Assembly (NCBI GenBank): GCA_030123765.1
Contig: JASJXX010000020.1
Span: 1 to 36,265 of the forward strand
Length of the DNA stretch: 36,265 bases
Source of the DNA: Actinomycetota bacterium
GTDB lineage: Bacteria > Actinomycetota > Acidimicrobiia > Spongiisociales > UBA5794
Direction of reading: 5' to 3'
Part shown: one piece after another, positions 15,787-22,863 of the stretch
How the letters are laid out: each line of letters opens with the position of its first letter
Position numbering within the stretch: position 1 is the stretch's first letter
Made by a program: the position numbers and the translations under genes
Notes under the pieces: generated by a model
Databases searched by the model: none
The model's input: only the letters and a program-made list of their open reading frames with translations
What the model was told of the DNA's origin: nothing

Positions 15787-16647
15787 ATGCCCCGGACGAT
15801 CCTCGCAATTCATGCCCACCCCGACGACGAAGCCTCGAAGGGGGCTGCCACGGTCGCCAAGTACGTTGCGCAGGGCGCAAGGGCCGTGCTAGTGACCGCG
15901 ACAGGTGGCGAGGCGGGCGAGATCCTCAATCCTGCAATGGACCGCCCCGAGGTTGCCGAGAACCTTGCCGAGATCCGAGCCGGGGAGCTCAAGAAGGCAG
16001 CGGGCATCATCGGATATGGCGAAGTCATCATGCTGGGATACCGGGATTCCGGGATGCCGAACTCCGAACCGAACGGTCACCCGGACGCATTCTGTCGTCA
16101 ACCTTTCGACGAAGTGCTCGAACGCCTCGTCAGCATCGTCCGGCAGGTACGCCCTGACATCGTGTTCGGCTACGACGACCACGAGTTCTATCCCCACCCC
16201 GACCACCTCCTCATACACGACCTCTCCCTCGCGCTTGTCCGCGCCTCAGCCGACGCGCAACGCTTCCCCGAGTCGGGGGAACCGTGGACGATCCAGAAAC
16301 TGTATGCCCCGATATTCAGCCGGGAGCGCATCTCGGTACTTCACGAGGCGCTGCTTGCCGAGACCGGCGAGTCGCCGTTCGGGCCGTGGCTGGAGCGGCT
16401 TGACGGCTCGCAGGATCTTGCTCGGAAGGTGACCAAAATCGATGTGGCAGGGTTCATCGACCAGGGGAGAGAGGCGCTCCGGGCGCACCGCACCCAGGTC
16501 GACCCCGACGGATTCTGGTTTGCCGTACCCACCGACTTCATCGAGTCGGTGTATCCGTGGGAAGACTTTGAGCTGTTGACGTCTGCCGTGGGCTGGAGTG
16601 AGGGCGAGACGGATCTGTTCGATGGCGTTGCAGAGACCAACGAATAA
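15787..16647 (+). CDS. mca: Mycothiol S-conjugate amidase-like protein (PIG-L family)
   Basis: A 286-residue zinc amidase. The metal site is AHPDDE (10-15) and HPDH (137-140); GYRDSGM (84-90) and the full length match Mca rather than short LmbE proteins. Mca cleaves mycothiol conjugates of toxins to a mercapturic acid and GlcN-inositol, and the related MshB makes GlcN-inositol during mycothiol synthesis. The two are paralogues that are hard to separate by eye; Mca is preferred for the TGGEAGEILNPA segment and the C-terminal W-rich tail. It acts in the cytoplasm. GATACT stands 7 bases before ATG 15787 and no ribosome-binding site is visible, so the mRNA may be leaderless. The upstream nuclease gene is only 38 bases away. 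Confidence 0.8.
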   Translation: MPRTILAIHAHPDDEASKGAATVAKYVAQGARAVLVTATGGEAGEILNPAMDRPEVAENLAEIRAGELKKAAGIIGYGEVIMLGYRDSGMPNSEPNGHPDAFCRQPFDEVLERLVSIVRQVRPDIVFGYDDHEFYPHPDHLLIHDLSLALVRASADAQRFPESGEPWTIQKLYAPIFSRERISVLHEALLAETGESPFGPWLERLDGSQDLARKVTKIDVAGFIDQGREALRAHRTQVDPDGFWFAVPTDFIESVYPWEDFELLTSAVGWSEGETDLFDGVAETNE

Positions 16648-16680
16648 CGCTGGTGCGCGCGACTCTGCTGGAATAGGCTC

Positions 16681-17970
16681 GTGACGAACCTCGCAGGTGA
16701 CTTCAGAGACGCACTTGACCGAATCCCGCGTGTGCTCCTGGGCAAGGACGATCGCCGCGTTCTCACGGATGCCATGACCTCGGCAGAAATCCTGGAGAAC
16801 CTCGACAGTGCCCCGAGATCGGTCGTTGTCGTTGGCTGCACCGGAGTTGGCAAGTCCGCGCTCGTCAACGCGCTCGTCGGCGTCGACGTGTCGGAGGCGG
16901 ATGTGATCAGACCGACGACGACGGGCATCGTCATGGCGGGATCCTCCGGTCCCGCCCCGATCGAGCACGCAACAGAGTACGTCCTTGCCCCCCTGGCTCC
17001 TGAGGGAATCGTCTTCGTCGACACACCTGCGTGGGATCACGACCCCGACGCTGTTCGATCGGCTCTTGCCGTGGCGGATCTGGTTGTTCTCGTCGTCTCC
17101 CCGGCAAGGTATGGCGACGCGTCGACGAGGACACTCCTTGACGCAGTGTCCCATGTGCCCGCGATGATGGTCGTCCTCAACCGGGTGGCCACCCCGACCG
17201 ACGAACGCGACGTTCTTGTTCGCTTGGTGCAGGAGCGGCTCAATGTGGCAGACCTCATCGTCATCAACGAGCACGGTGATATGGGTGGCCTTCTGCCGGC
17301 GACGCTCGCGTATCTTCCCTCCGAGAGTCCGAAGACGCGGAAGGCCGCTGTCGTGCGGGCAGCGGCGTCCCACGCCGGCAATCACCTCGCCTCGGTGGTG
17401 ACCGGCACGGCGCGTGAGATCGGCGGAGTCCGTGACGCCCTGGAAGAGATCGGCATCCCTGGAGTCGCCGACAGGGGACTCACCGTGCTCGAGAGCTGGC
17501 TCGCGACCCATCAGGTGCTGATCGAACATGTCAGGTGCGAGATAGAGACGTTTGACAGAAGAGTCGTTGTCGTAGCCGACAGCGCGGTGGTCGATCGGAT
17601 GAACGCCGAGTTGCCAGAGTGGGACGATCGTCCCCTTCAGTGCCACCTCGACGACTGGTTTCTCTCCGCAGCCGACCGGTTCCGAGGCGCCGCCAGAGTC
17701 CGTTGGCGGCGATCCTCGAGCGAGCGTCTCCTCGGCCAGGTGTCGTGGAAGGTTGGCGTGAACCCGTCGGTGACGATCTCGAAGCGGGCGGCGCGCTTGA
17801 TGGGAGCGAACCTCGACTCTGCGATCGGTAACGTTCACGACCAGCTGGTCACGATCCTCGACGAGGAGCTTCGCTTGAGGCGCGGCGCGTGGCGGGCGCT
17901 GGTAAACGTCTGCGGAGATTTCCAGCCCGGGGAACTCGCTGCCGCGGCCGACGCGATCGGTAGCCGATGA
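16681..17970 (+). CDS. Dynamin-like GTPase, first of a pair, with degenerate G4 motif
   Basis: A 429-residue P-loop GTPase. G1 is GCTGVGKS (52-59), G2 lies in RPTTTG (77-82), and G3 is DTPA (114-117), with Ala where Gly is usual. The G4 position reads NRVA (167-170) instead of (N/T)KxD, losing the Asp that selects guanine. The remaining 230 residues are mostly helical and contain no clear membrane segment. Tandem dynamin-like GTPases are known in actinobacteria (Streptomyces DynA/DynB, mycobacterial IniA/IniC) and act in membrane remodelling; the assignment here is by analogy. It overlaps the second GTPase by ATGA. GTG 16681 has no clear Shine-Dalgarno, and TAGGCT (16674-16679) lies too close for this start to be certain. 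Confidence 0.72.
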   Translation: MTNLAGDFRDALDRIPRVLLGKDDRRVLTDAMTSAEILENLDSAPRSVVVVGCTGVGKSALVNALVGVDVSEADVIRPTTTGIVMAGSSGPAPIEHATEYVLAPLAPEGIVFVDTPAWDHDPDAVRSALAVADLVVLVVSPARYGDASTRTLLDAVSHVPAMMVVLNRVATPTDERDVLVRLVQERLNVADLIVINEHGDMGGLLPATLAYLPSESPKTRKAAVVRAAASHAGNHLASVVTGTAREIGGVRDALEEIGIPGVADRGLTVLESWLATHQVLIEHVRCEIETFDRRVVVVADSAVVDRMNAELPEWDDRPLQCHLDDWFLSAADRFRGAARVRWRRSSSERLLGQVSWKVGVNPSVTISKRAARLMGANLDSAIGNVHDQLVTILDEELRLRRGAWRALVNVCGDFQPGELAAAADAIGSR

Positions 17971-18869
17971 GCAACCTCGGCGCGCTCTGCGACCTGGCCG
18001 ACCTCGCTGTAGTGCGGAGCGAAGAGGCGCTCTCCCACGAATCGCGGGAGCACCTCGCGTCGGTCGCACGAAGGGCGCGGCGGAGACGCGGCTTTCTCGG
18101 CGAGGTGCTCGTGGTTGCCTTCGCGGGAGGGACAGGGACAGGAAAGTCCTCCCTCATCAACGAGATTGTCGGAGAGCCCGTTGCTGCAGTCGGGATTGCA
18201 CGGCCGACGACGACTGAGGCGCTGGCTGTCATTCCCGGTGCGACGATGGCAGGCTTCGATGGCCTCCTCGACGAGCTTGGGGTAGGACGACGTGTCGAAT
18301 CGGACCTGCTCGATTCGTTGATGCTTGTGGATCTCCCGGACTTCGACAGCACACAGGAGGCGAACAGGCGCATCGTTGAGGACGTCCTTCCCCGTGTGGA
18401 CGCGGTTGTGTGGGTGGCTGACCCCGAGAAGTACGCCGACGCCGTGATCCACGTCGATTTCCTCTCAGCCTGGAGCCAGTACGAAGGTCAGTTCATCTTC
18501 GTGCTGAACCAGGTCGACAGACTCGAGGGTGAAGCGGACCGTGTCGTTGCCCATTTCGCAGACCTGCTCACCCGTGACGGCTTCACCACACCTGAAGTTG
18601 TCCAGACGATCGCTCGTGGGCCCGACAAAGACATCTCCCCGCTCAGGAGTGCCCTCGCCGACAGGCTCGACACGAAGCGGACCGTGATAGCGAAGCTTGC
18701 TACGGATCTCAAGATCGCTGCCCAGAACGCCTGGATCGAAGCCGGGTCGTCAGCCCGGTCGGGCATCGGTGACGCTGCACTCCGCGACCGGATCTCCCTT
18801 GCCGCGGCCACATTTGTATCGTTGGGAGTCGCAGCGGCAGATCTGCTGCACCAGATGGCAGAGGAGTGA
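17967..18869 (+). CDS. Dynamin-like GTPase, second of a pair
   Basis: A 300-residue GTPase with intact motifs: G1 GGTGTGKS (54-61), G2 in RPTTTE (79-84), G3 DLPD within VDLPDFDST (121-129) and G4 NQVD (181-184). The stretch VVWVADPEKYADA is typical of actinobacterial dynamin-family proteins. It is much shorter than usual dynamin-like proteins: only about 110 residues follow G4, ending in the moderately hydrophobic helix ISLAAATFVSLGVAAADLL, which might touch membrane. The start ATG overlaps the first GTPase's stop (ATGA), and the MscS gene begins 6 bases after the stop, so all three are probably translated together. It is likely the active partner of the pair, given its intact G4. Confidence 0.75.
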   Translation: MSNLGALCDLADLAVVRSEEALSHESREHLASVARRARRRRGFLGEVLVVAFAGGTGTGKSSLINEIVGEPVAAVGIARPTTTEALAVIPGATMAGFDGLLDELGVGRRVESDLLDSLMLVDLPDFDSTQEANRRIVEDVLPRVDAVVWVADPEKYADAVIHVDFLSAWSQYEGQFIFVLNQVDRLEGEADRVVAHFADLLTRDGFTTPEVVQTIARGPDKDISPLRSALADRLDTKRTVIAKLATDLKIAAQNAWIEAGSSARSGIGDAALRDRISLAAATFVSLGVAAADLLHQMAEE

Positions 18870-18875
18870 CAGGTC

Positions 18876-19745
18876 GTGGATTTAGTTCAAGAGTGGCTGA
18901 GTAGTTTTGCGCAAGAGAGTGGTGGCGAGGTCGTGAGCACCCTCTCGCTGATCCTGGGTGCGTTCGTAGTCCTCTGGTTCTTGAAGCGGGCAGTCCTGCA
19001 ATGGTCGAACACAGTCGACAAGCGGTACATCGACTCCTCCGACCATGAAGATCGTGAGCGCGGCCAGCGAATGATCACGATCACCCGGGTCATCCAAGCA
19101 CTCATCAGGGTCGTCGTCTGGGCAGTCGTCCTGCTCACGGCGATGGGGATCTGGGGTATCCCGATGACGCCTCTGATAGCGATCGGCACGACGATCGGCA
19201 TCGCTGTCGGCTTCGGCGCCCAGGATCTGGTTCGAGACGTCATCAGTGGGTTCTTCATTCTCATTGAAGACCAGTTCGGTATCGGCGACGTCGTCTCGAT
19301 TGCCGGTGTCAGCGGGACGGTAGAAGCGATAAGGCTCAGGACGACGGTGCTCCGTGACCTCAACGGGAACATGCATCACGTTCCCAACGGGCAGATAACG
19401 GTTGCATCGAACAGAACCCCGGACTTCGCGAGGATCGTCGCAGACATAGGCGTCTCGTACGACACCGATGTCGACCACGCGATCGAAGTAATTTTTGATG
19501 AGGCCACGTTGTTGGCCAACGACCCTGAGTGGTCCGACAGTTTCATTCAGGCCCCTGACATGCTTGGCGTCAACGAGCTCGCCGACTCAGCAGTGGTGAT
19601 CAGGGTCCTTGCCACGGTCGTCACCGAGGACCGATGGGCGGTGAAGCGGGAATTCCTGCGGCGCATCAAAAACCGGCTCGACGCTGAAGGAATCGAGATC
19701 CCGTTCAACTACTTGAGCGTCGTCCTTCGGAACGAGTCGGAGTGA
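18876..19745 (+). CDS. Small-conductance mechanosensitive channel (MscS family)
   Basis: A 289-residue MscS-type channel. Three membrane segments are visible: about 20-37, 72-95, and the pore helix TM3 at about 97-127 with the Gly/Ala-rich GTTIGIAVGFGAQDLVRD, followed by the conserved kink and FFILIEDQFGIGDVV of the beta domain. VPNGQI and the alpha/beta C-terminal domain (RIKNRLDAEGIEIPFNY) are typical. MscS channels open under membrane tension and release solutes on hypo-osmotic shock. GTG 18876 follows GAGGAG at 18861-18866. It is the third gene of the unit with two dynamin-like GTPases. Its last 37 bases overlap the end of the convergent lipid kinase gene. Confidence 0.9.
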   Translation: MDLVQEWLSSFAQESGGEVVSTLSLILGAFVVLWFLKRAVLQWSNTVDKRYIDSSDHEDRERGQRMITITRVIQALIRVVVWAVVLLTAMGIWGIPMTPLIAIGTTIGIAVGFGAQDLVRDVISGFFILIEDQFGIGDVVSIAGVSGTVEAIRLRTTVLRDLNGNMHHVPNGQITVASNRTPDFARIVADIGVSYDTDVDHAIEVIFDEATLLANDPEWSDSFIQAPDMLGVNELADSAVVIRVLATVVTEDRWAVKREFLRRIKNRLDAEGIEIPFNYLSVVLRNESE

Positions 19746-20662
19746 TCTGAAGGTCGAAGAACGAGCATTGCATCCTGTACCGGCGCGATCTCAAGATAGC
19801 TCGCGGTTCCGATGATCTCACCATCAGCGTGGAACGGCGTCGCAGGTTCAGCCTCGATGGTGAGTGACTGGTAATTGGTCCACAGTCTGATCCCCGTGGC
19901 ATCTCTGTGCTTCCGGCCGAAGGCTGCCCGGGCGAAGATCTCCGAGGCCCGGGCGATGCCGAGGCTGCCGGCTGCGAGCGTCGCGATTCCGTCCACGTGT
20001 TCGCTCGTGAGGTGGAGGGGGACCCGCCCGAAGTATGTGTAGGGGCGGTGCACCTGGGTCATCGCGATGACACCGTCGAATCGGTCGCCGTTGCATGTCA
20101 GTCGCAGGTGCGGATCGTAGCTCCGCCATGTGGAGACGAGCCGGCCGATGGCTGTCCTGGCATAGTGGATCCCGCCGAAGCGCAACTTCGCGTAAGGGCG
20201 GGACTCAGCGATGGCGATGACGTCTGCGTCGAAACCGATCCCGAGCGAGAACATCGCGTACCGGGTGTTCGGTCCCGTCTCCGTCTCCGCATCGACTCGA
20301 ACCATGCGGGTCGGGTTCGGCAGGAGATCTGCAGACGCGTTCGCCGCAGCGAGCGGCTTTAACGGAATGCCAAAGATCCGCGCGAGGACGTTGGTCGTGC
20401 CCGCAGGGATGAGCCCGAGGGCCGTGTCGGTGCCCACGAGGGCGTTCGCAACGTAGTGGGCAACCCCGTCCCCGCCCATGGCGAACACGACATCGACACC
20501 ACGCTCGGCCGCTCTGGCAGCTTCACGGCTCGTCTCCACGGTGCTCACCGGCCACTCGGTTGTGAGGTCGAAGGTCTTGGAGAGCGATGCGACTACGTTA
20601 CGAAACACTCCGCCGGTGAATTGGGATGCCGACGGGTTCGCAATGAGTACAGCGGAGCGCAT
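19709..20662 (-). CDS. Diacylglycerol kinase-like lipid kinase (YegS/DgkB family)
   Basis: A 317-residue kinase of the diacylglycerol/sphingosine kinase catalytic fold. Seen are IANPSA at the start (7-12), the nucleotide motif GGDGV (63-67), PAGTTNVLAR (86-95, the usual GTGND region) and the C-terminal FHADGEI. Such enzymes phosphorylate diacylglycerol or related lipids at the membrane, returning them to phosphatidate. ATG 20662 has no Shine-Dalgarno but is exactly 6 bases after TACCCT on the minus strand, predicting a leaderless mRNA. The open frame continues to 20725, but the added residues look unrelated. It ends inside the convergent MscS gene, with 37 bases shared. The response-regulator gene lies 63 bases upstream on the same strand. 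Confidence 0.85.
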   Translation of the reverse strand: MRSAVLIANPSASQFTGGVFRNVVASLSKTFDLTTEWPVSTVETSREAARAAERGVDVVFAMGGDGVAHYVANALVGTDTALGLIPAGTTNVLARIFGIPLKPLAAANASADLLPNPTRMVRVDAETETGPNTRYAMFSLGIGFDADVIAIAESRPYAKLRFGGIHYARTAIGRLVSTWRSYDPHLRLTCNGDRFDGVIAMTQVHRPYTYFGRVPLHLTSEHVDGIATLAAGSLGIARASEIFARAAFGRKHRDATGIRLWTNYQSLTIEAEPATPFHADGEIIGTASYLEIAPVQDAMLVLRPSDHSDSFRRTTLK

Positions 20663-20668
20663 GGTGAA

Positions 20669-20674
20669 AGGGTA
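20669..20674 (-). promoter_or_regulatory. Predicted -10 box of a leaderless lipid kinase transcript
   Basis: On the minus strand TACCCT is followed by 6 bases and ATG 20662. There is no ribosome-binding site between them. Confidence 0.5.
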
Positions 20675-20725
20675 ACGACCGCTCCGTGATGAGAACGCTC
20701 CGCATCCAGATGTGGGCCTCTGCAC

Positions 20726-21094
20726 TCAACTTGTCAGGAGTTTCTCCACCTGTATGCGCAGATCGATCGGCCGGAACGGCTTCGTCATGAAGGCGTCTGC
20801 ACCACCTTCTGCTGCACGGTCGGCCATCTCTGGCTGGGCGTGCGCGGTGAGCACGAGAACCTTCATCTCGGCCGTTGCCGGGTTGCTACGGAGCTGGCTG
20901 AGGACCTCCCAGCCGTCGAGCCCCGGAAGACCGATGTCCAGCACGATCACGTCGGGATCGGTCGCATCGGCCTCTTCGAGTCCGGCGATGCCATCGGCAG
21001 CGCTCGTGACTTCCACATCCAGGACGCGTAGACAGACTTCGATAAGCCGTCTGACGGACGGAGAGTCTTCAATGACAAGCACGCGTTGAACCAC
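20726..21094 (-). CDS. Stand-alone response-regulator receiver (CheY-like) protein
   Basis: A 122-residue single receiver domain with no output domain. The acidic pair is Glu9/Asp10, the phosphoacceptor Asp53 (VLDIGLPG), the switch Thr83 (VLTAHA) and the conserved Lys105 (TKPFRP). It would be phosphorylated by a histidine kinase and signal by protein-protein contact. No kinase gene lies in the window, so the partner is unknown. GTG 21094 follows GATGAGG. A predicted leaderless start for the lipid kinase lies just downstream, so that gene may be separately expressed. The adjacency to lipid and mechanosensitive genes may be chance. Confidence 0.88.
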   Translation of the reverse strand: MVQRVLVIEDSPSVRRLIEVCLRVLDVEVTSAADGIAGLEEADATDPDVIVLDIGLPGLDGWEVLSQLRSNPATAEMKVLVLTAHAQPEMADRAAEGGADAFMTKPFRPIDLRIQVEKLLTS

Positions 21095-21187
21095 GAGACC
21101 TCATCGGCGGTATATGAAGACTACTTCAGTGATTTCCTTTCCGGCGGATTCTGCGCGCGGGTTGACGTGTGACCACGTTTCGATGCG

Positions 21188-21197
21188 TAACCTTGGG
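21188..21197 (+). promoter_or_regulatory. Predicted promoter / shared TAACCTTGGG element upstream of rocA
   Basis: TAACCTTGGG lies 39 bases before GTG 21227 and matches the element before the ABC ATPase (2948-2957) in sequence and distance. TTGACG at 21162-21167 could be a -35 box, but the 20-base spacing is long. A short ACGTG-N4-CACGT inverted repeat lies between them. Confidence 0.45.
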
Positions 21198-21226
21198 GCA
21201 CTGAACTCGACCCGCTTGGAGGATCT

Positions 21227-22786
21227 GTGCTTACTCCGTACCGCTCCCTGCCCTATTCCGACTTCAGCGAACCTGCGCCCAGGGAGGCGTACAGAGCTGC
21301 GCTCGCCAAGGTTGCATCCGAATTAGGTGAGCGAGCGCTGCTGGTGATCGGAGGCGAGCATCTCGACACGAAGCGATCCATCGAGTCTGTGAACCCCGCT
21401 AATCCGAGCCAGCGCGTCGGAACCTCGGCGTCCGCGGGGCGCGACGACGCTGCAGCAGCTATCGACGCAGCATGGGATGCGTTCCCTGGATGGGCGTCGC
21501 GCACCGCAGGGGAGCGCGCGGGGATGATTCACCGCGTGGGTGACTTGATCGCAGAGCGCAAGTACGAGTTCGCCGCGTGGCAGACGTATGAGGCAGGCAA
21601 GAATTGGGCGGAGGCCGAAGCCGACGTTGCCGAAGCCGTTGACTTCTGCCGGTACTACGCCCATCAAGCGTTGCAGATGTCCGAACCGATCCCGGTTGAG
21701 CAGCAGATGGGAGAGACGAACGAGTCATGGCTCCAGCCGCTCGGCGCAGGAGTGGTGATCCCGCCGTGGAACTTCCCGCTCGCGATTCTCGTCGGCATGG
21801 TCGTTGGTCCCGTAGCAGCGGGAAACACGGTCGTCCTCAAGCCTGCGTCGAACACGCCGCTCGTCGGATGGGGATTCATCAAGGTCCTCGAGGAGGCCGG
21901 CCTCCCTCCCGGGGTCGTGAATTACCTCCCGGGCTCCGGGGGGACGATCGGCGACGCACTCGTTGACAATCCGCGCACCCGGTTCGTCAATTTCACCGGC
22001 TCCAAGGAGGTGGGGCTCCGTATCGCCGAGCGTGCGGCGAAGGTGCACGACGGGCAGAAGTGGCTCAAACGTTCCTACATGGAGATGGGAGGCAAGGACG
22101 CCCTGATCGTTGATGACACAGCGAATCTCGATGTTGCTGCGAATGACGTCGTACGCTCCGCCTTCGGGTTCCAGGGTCAGAAGTGCTCGGCGTGCAGCAG
22201 GCTGATCGTGTTCGAATCGGTGCATGACGAGCTGCTGGAGAAGATCATTGACATCGCCTCGCGCCTCAGCGTCGGGCCGCCGCGAGAGAACCACCCGATC
22301 GGGCCGGTGATCTCAGAAGCCCAACACCGCTCGATCCTCGCCGAGATCGAATCCGGGATGAACGAGGGCGTGCTCGTGATGGGTGGCAAGGCCATCGAGC
22401 GCGACGGCGGCTACTACATCGAGCCGACGATCTTTGATGGGGTTGCGCCCAACGCGAGGCTCGCCCAGCATGAGATCTTCGGCCCCGTCCTCGCTGTCAT
22501 CACCGTCGAGGACTTCGACGAGGCGATCGAGGTGGCGAATGGCACGGAGTTCGGGTTGACCGGCGGGCTGCACTCCGCGGACGAGTCCCGTCTCGAACGG
22601 GCGAGACGCGACTTCCACGTTGGGAACCTCTACCTGAATAGGAAGATCACCGGTGCACTTGTCGGGATCCAACCCTTCGGCGGCTTCAACATGTCAGGGA
22701 GCAACGCGAAGGCAGGAGGCCCGGACTACCTCCGGCTGTTCATGGAGATGAAGAGCGTGACCCGGCGCATCACGACTGACGACTGA
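21227..22786 (+). CDS. rocA: 1-pyrroline-5-carboxylate dehydrogenase (L-glutamate gamma-semialdehyde dehydrogenase)
   Basis: A 519-residue aldehyde dehydrogenase of the RocA/PruA class, oxidising glutamate-5-semialdehyde (from proline or arginine) to glutamate with NAD+. Seen are the N-terminal YRSLPYSDF and the ALDH motifs VVIPPWNFPLAI, LKPASNTP and FTGSKEVG. The catalytic Glu is in MEMGGKD (about 286) and the nucleophilic Cys in FQGQKCSACSR (about 320); the C-terminus has QPFGGFNMSG. QKCSACSR is typical of P5C dehydrogenases. GTG 21227 follows GGAGG at a good distance. No proline dehydrogenase gene is adjacent, so the upstream enzyme is encoded elsewhere. A strong bidirectional hairpin follows the stop. 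Confidence 0.92.
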   Translation: MLTPYRSLPYSDFSEPAPREAYRAALAKVASELGERALLVIGGEHLDTKRSIESVNPANPSQRVGTSASAGRDDAAAAIDAAWDAFPGWASRTAGERAGMIHRVGDLIAERKYEFAAWQTYEAGKNWAEAEADVAEAVDFCRYYAHQALQMSEPIPVEQQMGETNESWLQPLGAGVVIPPWNFPLAILVGMVVGPVAAGNTVVLKPASNTPLVGWGFIKVLEEAGLPPGVVNYLPGSGGTIGDALVDNPRTRFVNFTGSKEVGLRIAERAAKVHDGQKWLKRSYMEMGGKDALIVDDTANLDVAANDVVRSAFGFQGQKCSACSRLIVFESVHDELLEKIIDIASRLSVGPPRENHPIGPVISEAQHRSILAEIESGMNEGVLVMGGKAIERDGGYYIEPTIFDGVAPNARLAQHEIFGPVLAVITVEDFDEAIEVANGTEFGLTGGLHSADESRLERARRDFHVGNLYLNRKITGALVGIQPFGGFNMSGSNAKAGGPDYLRLFMEMKSVTRRITTDD

Positions 22787-22815
22787 CGCCCGCCCCCTCT
22801 GGGTCGAGGGAGTGT

Positions 22816-22851
22816 CCGTCTCCCCCCGCTGAATGGGAGGGGGGAAGACGG
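22816..22851. terminator. Bidirectional hairpin between convergent rocA and SNase genes
   Basis: Stem of 12 pairs (22816-22827 with 22839-22844 and 22846-22851), one bulged A at 22845, and an 11-base loop. It lies between the two convergent stops with 29 and 12 bases to spare. It is very GC-rich and lacks a T-run, as is common for actinobacterial terminators. Confidence 0.7.
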
Positions 22852-22863
22852 CTGCCGCCGGGG

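Noticed and set aside
16674-16679. TAGGCT as a leaderless promoter for the first GTPase
   Set aside because: Only one base separates it from GTG 16681, so transcription would begin inside the codon region; the spacing does not fit the six-base rule seen elsewhere.
16246-18069. 607-codon open frame on the minus strand across mca and the first GTPase
   Set aside because: It is antisense to two genes with clear catalytic motifs, is Arg/His/Asp-rich with no domain, and has no credible start.
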